NCBI GenBank assembly: GCA_948469815.1
Contig: CAOKMR010000013.1
Coordinates: forward strand, 1-40,068
Length of the DNA: 40,068 nucleotides
Source of the DNA: an uncultured Clostridiaceae bacterium
Lineage (GTDB): Bacteria; Bacillota; Clostridia; TANB77; CAG-508
Reading direction: 5' to 3'
Position 1 is the first letter of the stretch. Every line of letters begins with the position of its first letter. A program made the translations under genes and the position numbers. Shown piece after piece: positions 36,699 through 40,068 of this stretch. The notes under the pieces are model-generated. The model saw nothing but the letters and a program-made list of their open reading frames with translations, searched no databases and had not been told where the DNA came from.

Positions 36699-36737
36699 AA
36701 GAGAGGGTATCTTAAGTGATATTCTTCTCTTATTTTA
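36699..36737 (+). terminator. Attenuating terminator between RNA antitoxin and toxin
   Basis: Arms AAGAGAGGGTATC and GATATTCTTCTCTT pair with an internal wobble region and are followed by ATTTTAT. A leaky terminator here is typical of type III loci and sets the excess of antitoxin RNA over toxin mRNA. Confidence 0.75.
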
Positions 36738-36752
36738 TAGAAGGAGTACCAA

Positions 36753-37274
36753 ATGAAATTAAATTTATATAGTGTAAGTGATAAATACATAAACTATTTA
36801 AGACAATTTGATGATAAAATTTATGACAATAAAGAAGAAATAAGAACTCATGAAAGAAAATACTTGGGAGTTGTATTAACTGTAAATGAATTCAATTATT
36901 ATATTCCAATGTCTTCGCCTAAAAAATCAGATTATTTAGATATTGATAAAAAGATTATTAGAAAAGATACAAAAACAATAATAAGAATTCTTGAAAGTAA
37001 TCGTTTGTATGGAACTTTAAGAATAAGTAATATGATACCTGTTCCAATAACTGAATTAGAACCATATATGGTTTCAAACGAAACTGACTCAAAATATAAA
37101 GAATTAATACTTGGAGAGTTAAGATACATAAATAACAATAGTAATAAGATTATAAAATATGCCAAAACTGTTTATAATCAAAAAGCTAAAAATATTGATA
37201 TAGGTTATATAAAAAATACAGTTGATTTTAAATTATTAGAAGAAAAATTAAGAGAATGGAACGAGAAAAAGTAG
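36753..37274 (+). CDS. toxN: ToxN/AbiQ-family endoribonuclease toxin
   Basis: This 173-residue protein matches the type III toxin family: YSVSDKYINYLRQFDDKI at the start, KYLGVVLTVNEFNYYIPMSS leading into SSPKK, then GTLRISNMIPVP, and a helical C-terminus ending LLEEKLREWNEKK. Ser54-Ser55-Pro56-Lys57 stand where Pectobacterium ToxN has the catalytic Thr-Ser-Pro-Lys. The family cuts RNA at A-rich sites and acts in abortive infection against phages. The AAGGAG site at 36741 lies just after the terminator and the ATG at 36753 is the only sensible start. Length is normal for the family and no damage is visible, so the locus is probably functional. Confidence 0.92.
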   Translation: MKLNLYSVSDKYINYLRQFDDKIYDNKEEIRTHERKYLGVVLTVNEFNYYIPMSSPKKSDYLDIDKKIIRKDTKTIIRILESNRLYGTLRISNMIPVPITELEPYMVSNETDSKYKELILGELRYINNNSNKIIKYAKTVYNQKAKNIDIGYIKNTVDFKLLEEKLREWNEKK

Positions 37275-37282
37275 TGTTATCA

Positions 37283-37311
37283 TTTACTTTAAGCTATAAG
37301 TGTGATATAAT
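37283..37311 (+). promoter_or_regulatory. Promoter of the small membrane protein gene
   Basis: TTTACT (37283-37288) and TATAAT (37306-37311) are 17 bases apart. A leader of about 75 bases with the palindrome AGTTTAAACT (37318-37327) precedes the start codon. Confidence 0.65.
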
Positions 37312-37392
37312 ACAGTAAGTTTAAACTAAAAGCTTATTGTTTTTTTATATGTAACTATAAACATTGCTTGTTAAAAGTTAGGAGGAGTCGAT

Positions 37393-37581
37393 ATGAATTT
37401 ACCTACTATAATTTTGTTCGCAGTTATAGGAGTTATTGTTATTTCAACAATAGCATTTATGAAAGCATTCATCCATGCTTCGGCTGAAGAAATACTTCCT
37501 GCTGTTGTGAAAGCTGCTAGAGAAGGTGAGTATCCTCAATTTTATGCTTTAAATATGGAAAAAACGAGAAACATATTTTAA
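37393..37581 (+). CDS. Small single-span membrane protein
   Basis: This 62-residue protein has one N-terminal membrane segment (about residues 4-26) and a short tail, AEEILPAVVKAAREGEYPQF onward. I recognise no family. It has its own promoter, a strong AGGAGG ribosome site and a good terminator, so it is likely expressed. Its codons are a little richer in G and C than those around it. It lies between toxN and the right flanking repeat, so it may be cargo of the same unit. Confidence 0.6.
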   Translation: MNLPTIILFAVIGVIVISTIAFMKAFIHASAEEILPAVVKAAREGEYPQFYALNMEKTRNIF

Positions 37582-37591
37582 AGTAATACTA

Positions 37592-37637
37592 AAAATTATC
37601 CTTCTATGATATAGGAGGATAATTTTATATGTGTTTT
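37592..37637 (+). terminator. Terminator after the small membrane protein gene
   Basis: Arms AAAATTATCCTTCT and AGGAGGATAATTTT (one wobble) enclose ATGATAT; the sequence then runs into TTTTTTATAA at 37629. Confidence 0.75.
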
Positions 37638-38235
37638 TTATAATTAAGAAAGTAATCGAGATAGGAGAGAGACTCTTTTCGGAAATCATATATAATTAAA
37701 AATACGAAAGTTTTGAAATTTGTAATTAGTTACAACAAATTTCATTTTGCGCAAAGTTACTTTATATAAATTTTAAAACCGAACATTTGTCTAAAATAAC
37801 TTTTTACATATTATAATGATAAATTTATAATTTTGTGAATTGGATTTAATTATCAAACTAATTATATTATTTTATAATTTAAAAGCTTCAGAATCGTTTT
37901 TAAGGAGTTTTTATATAAAACTTAACAGTTATATATTTAAGATTTATTTCTTGATAATATGATTAATAAAATTTATATAAAATAACTCAAATACTGATAT
38001 TTTAAGGATTTGGCAAAATTATTGAAAATAGCTCAAAAAAGCGATGCACGAGAATCGATTTTAAGCCATTTTTATAAAAAAGACATATAGTTTGTTGTTG
38101 ATAAAATCGTGAAAAATACTGAAATATATGGATTTTAGAGATTTTGAAAAAAGTAATCTAAATCCATATAATTTTTTAAAAAAATATTAGTTGCAATAAT
38201 GTAAAAAAATCCAACCAGGAATAAGCTAAAATAAT
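37638..38235. other. Gene-free AT-rich stretch with partial repeat copies
   Basis: No supported gene is present. Partial copies of the flanking repeat block (GAATCGATTTTAAG-like, then TTTTTATAAAAAAGAC) occur at about 37882-37920 and 38050-38105, the second ending TTTGTTGTTG like the copy at 38236. A 16-base imperfect hairpin (TATATGGATTT...AAATCCATATA) lies at 38125-38170. The region looks like an accumulation of decayed repeats. Confidence 0.5.
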
Positions 38236-38405
38236 GAAGCTCTAGAATCAATTTTAAGGCATTTTTATTAAAAAGTAGTATAAGTTTGTTGTTGGAATAG
38301 TAAGCTGAAAGCAGCTATATTAAAGGAACAGAAAGATTTTGGAGATAGGATTATATATCATGGTTGGATATTTCGATCCTATGCCCAGTTGCACAAAACT
38401 TTGAT
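38236..38405. repeat. Right ~170-base diverged repeat flanking the type III locus
   Basis: It starts GAAGCTCTAGAATCAATTTT and ends GTTGCACAAAACTTTGAT, matching the copy at 36293-36444 in order and direction. At its end a perfect ten-base hairpin TTGCACAAAA/TTTTGTGCAA (38389-38414) is formed, which the left copy lacks. Confidence 0.65.
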
Positions 38406-38531
38406 TTTGTGCAAAGTTTATTTGAGATTAAAATTCTTTTTGTATATCTATATTATCCAACTTGCCCTATTTCCCTACTAATATATATGTTAATTTTGTA
38501 ATAGTAATAATTCTTAAATATTTATATAAGC

Positions 38532-38555
38532 AAAAATAGCCATACTATTTGGCTA
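38532..38555 (-). terminator. Terminator of rho
   Basis: On the minus strand TAGCCA and TGGCTA enclose AATAGTA and are followed by five T. It lies about 90 bases after the rho stop codon. Confidence 0.65.
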
Positions 38556-38645
38556 AATTTTGCCTTCATAATTAATTCCTTCTAAAGCATTATCATTTGA
38601 GCTCTCATCAAATAGCACATGATAGTAATAGCTTTCTTAATAGAT

Positions 38646-39935
38646 TTATTTAAATTTTGCCAAAAACGTTTCCATACGTTTTAAGAATTCTGCATTATTT
38701 TTACTAGCTACCATTTGGTTTAATAATTGTTCAGTAACCTCAGATACAGACATACTTGATAAAGCTTTTCTTAATGCAAACACAGTTTCTAGTTCTTGTG
38801 GTAATAATAGTTTTTCTTCACGACGTGTACCTGATTTATTTATATCTATTGCAGGGAAAATTCTTTTTTCAGATAAATTCCTATCTAAGTGAACTTCCAT
38901 GTTTCCTGTTCCTTTAAATTCCTCAAATATAACATCATCCATTCGGCTCCCTGTTTCTATTAAAGCTGTTGCAAGAATAGTAAGGCTTCCACCATTCTCT
39001 ATATTTCTCGCAGCACCAAAAAAGCTCTTTGGTTTATGTAAAGCATTTGGGTCAAAACCTCCAGATAAAGTCTTTCCTGATGATGGAATTGTTAAATTGT
39101 AAGCTCTTGCTAGTCTTGTTATACTATCTAATAATATAACTACATCCTTATTTTGTTCTGTTAATCTTTTGGCTCTTTCTAATACCATTTCAGCTACTTT
39201 TATATGATGTTCTGGTAATTCATCAAAGGTTGAATATATAATATCACCTTTTATAGAACGTTTCATATCTGTAACTTCTTCAGGTCTTTCATCTATTAAT
39301 AAAACAATCAAATATACTTCTGGATTATTTCTTGTTATGCTATTTGCTATTTTCTTTAATAATGTCGTTTTTCCTACTTTAGGTGGAGCAACTATCATTC
39401 CTCTTTGACCTTTACCTATTGGAGACATTAAGTCAATCATTCTCATTGCAACTTCATTTTGTGTTGTTTCTAAACGTAATCTTTCTTCAGGGTGAATTGG
39501 TATTAAATCAGAAAAGTTTTTTCTTCTTATACATGTATCTGGTGATTCATCATTAACTTCTCCAACAAAGATAAGTGCAGGAAATTTTTCGCCTTCTTTA
39601 GGTGTTCTTGCAATTCCTTTTATTTTATCGCCTGTAAGTAATTTAAATCTTTTTATTTGAATTGGAGATACATATACATCTTTAGGGGTTGATAAGTAAT
39701 TATCACCTCTTAAAAATCCATATCCATCTGGTAATACCTCTAATATTCCTTCAATTATTTCATCATCTTCATTGGTTACTTTATATGTTTTATCATTTTG
39801 TTTTATATCTTCTACTTTTTTTGTTTCTTCTTTTTCTAATAATTCAATTAATTCGTCTTTTTTTAATTTTGATATATTAGTTATTCCCTTTTCTTTTGCT
39901 ATTTCCCTTAATTCAGTTAATGATTTTTTTTCCAT
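38646..39935 (-). CDS. rho: Transcription termination factor Rho
   Basis: Rho is a hexameric RNA-dependent ATPase that ends transcription. The 429 residues show an N-terminal Rho_N helix domain ([20 protein letters not shown]), a cold-shock-like RNA-binding domain ([16 protein letters not shown] and [14 protein letters not shown]), Walker A in [13 protein letters not shown], the Walker B region [17 protein letters not shown] and the R-loop [11 protein letters not shown]. There is no large insertion. The start at 39935 follows a GGGGG site, and the gene has its own promoter and terminator. Confidence 0.97.
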   Translation of the reverse strand: MEKKSLTELREIAKEKGITNISKLKKDELIELLEKEETKKVEDIKQNDKTYKVTNEDDEIIEGILEVLPDGYGFLRGDNYLSTPKDVYVSPIQIKRFKLLTGDKIKGIARTPKEGEKFPALIFVGEVNDESPDTCIRRKNFSDLIPIHPEERLRLETTQNEVAMRMIDLMSPIGKGQRGMIVAPPKVGKTTLLKKIANSITRNNPEVYLIVLLIDERPEEVTDMKRSIKGDIIYSTFDELPEHHIKVAEMVLERAKRLTEQNKDVVILLDSITRLARAYNLTIPSSGKTLSGGFDPNALHKPKSFFGAARNIENGGSLTILATALIETGSRMDDVIFEEFKGTGNMEVHLDRNLSEKRIFPAIDINKSGTRREEKLLLPQELETVFALRKALSSMSVSEVTEQLLNQMVASKNNAEFLKRMETFLAKFK

Positions 39936-39960
39936 ATAAACTTTACCCCCTAGTTATATA

Positions 39961-39989
39961 ATTATACTAAAGTTTCCAATAAAATGCAA
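39961..39989 (-). promoter_or_regulatory. Promoter of rho
   Basis: On the minus strand TTGCAT (39989-39984) and TATAAT (39966-39961) are 17 bases apart, 26 bases before the rho start codon. Confidence 0.75.
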
Positions 39990-40013
39990 ACTTTTGTAAG
40001 AAATAATACAAGA

Positions 40014-40067
40014 TGAAAATTGCAATATTAATTGCACGTTTTTTATTAAAAATTTAAAAATCTTTAA
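40014..40067. repeat. Right copy of window-terminal inverted repeat
   Basis: This is the exact reverse complement of bases 1-54, offset by one base from the window end. It lies upstream of the rho promoter. Confidence 0.85.
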
Positions 40068-40068
40068 A

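Noticed and set aside
37638-38235. Possible small genes in the long gap before rho
   Set aside because: No reading frame with a ribosome site and sensible composition was seen; the area is explained by decayed repeats.

Overview
The window is about 40 kb of very AT-rich, low-GC Gram-positive chromosome. A PolC-type replicative polymerase, XerC/D, Rho, a YvcK/MurB pair, pyruvate formate-lyase, a LexA-like operator ahead of a YneA-like gene and strong AGGAGG-type ribosome sites point to an anaerobic member of the Clostridia, probably an uncultured gut lineage. The species cannot be named from the sequence. The two ends of the window carry the same 54-base sequence in inverted orientation, so the contig probably stops in a dispersed repeat.

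Layout. 0.1-4.0 kb: RNase P RNA, then a four-gene unit (OmpR-type regulator, ABC ATPase, ABC permease, histidine kinase) of the peptide-antibiotic sensing/immunity type. 4.07-13.0 kb: tRNA-Thr(CGT) followed by an accessory region full of decaying mobile DNA. It holds two different serine recombinase remnants, a radical SAM gene with an operator-like palindrome, a PemK/MazF-like toxin gene followed by an unassigned three-hairpin small RNA, an ORF6N-PLD protein, a hydrolase remnant, a second MurB-like protein and an ABC exporter remnant. Short direct repeats (23 and 27 bases) mark rearrangement joints. 13.2-23.5 kb: SOS-type YneA-like gene, XerC/D, serine dehydratase plus AraC regulator, an orphan gene with less AT-rich codons, PolC, and a glycosyltransferase/TraX-like membrane pair.

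23.6-35.3 kb: DUF1294, a DUF3990/DUF3791 pair (possible toxin-antitoxin), GNAT, rhodanese, pyruvate formate-lyase with a frameshifted activase gene, TSCPD protein, MurB, an unusual YvcK-like protein, a glycogen debranching enzyme and DNA polymerase III delta. 35.3-38.5 kb: a second accessory patch. It contains a RelBE/ParDE-type remnant, a HIT-like protein, and a complete type III toxin-antitoxin locus: promoter, three tandem antitoxin-RNA repeats, attenuating terminator and ToxN/AbiQ-family RNase. Two diverged copies of a ~150-base repeat bracket this locus. 38.6-39.9 kb: rho on the minus strand with its own promoter and terminator.

The most interesting items are the intact type III ToxIN-like locus and the three-hairpin RNA beside the PemK-like gene. 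ToxN and PemK/MazF share a fold, so the second pair could be an undescribed RNA-linked toxin module; that is inference. A palindromic repeat family built on GGGGCAC...GTGCCC is scattered through the window, and one copy is read in frame inside the TraX-like gene.
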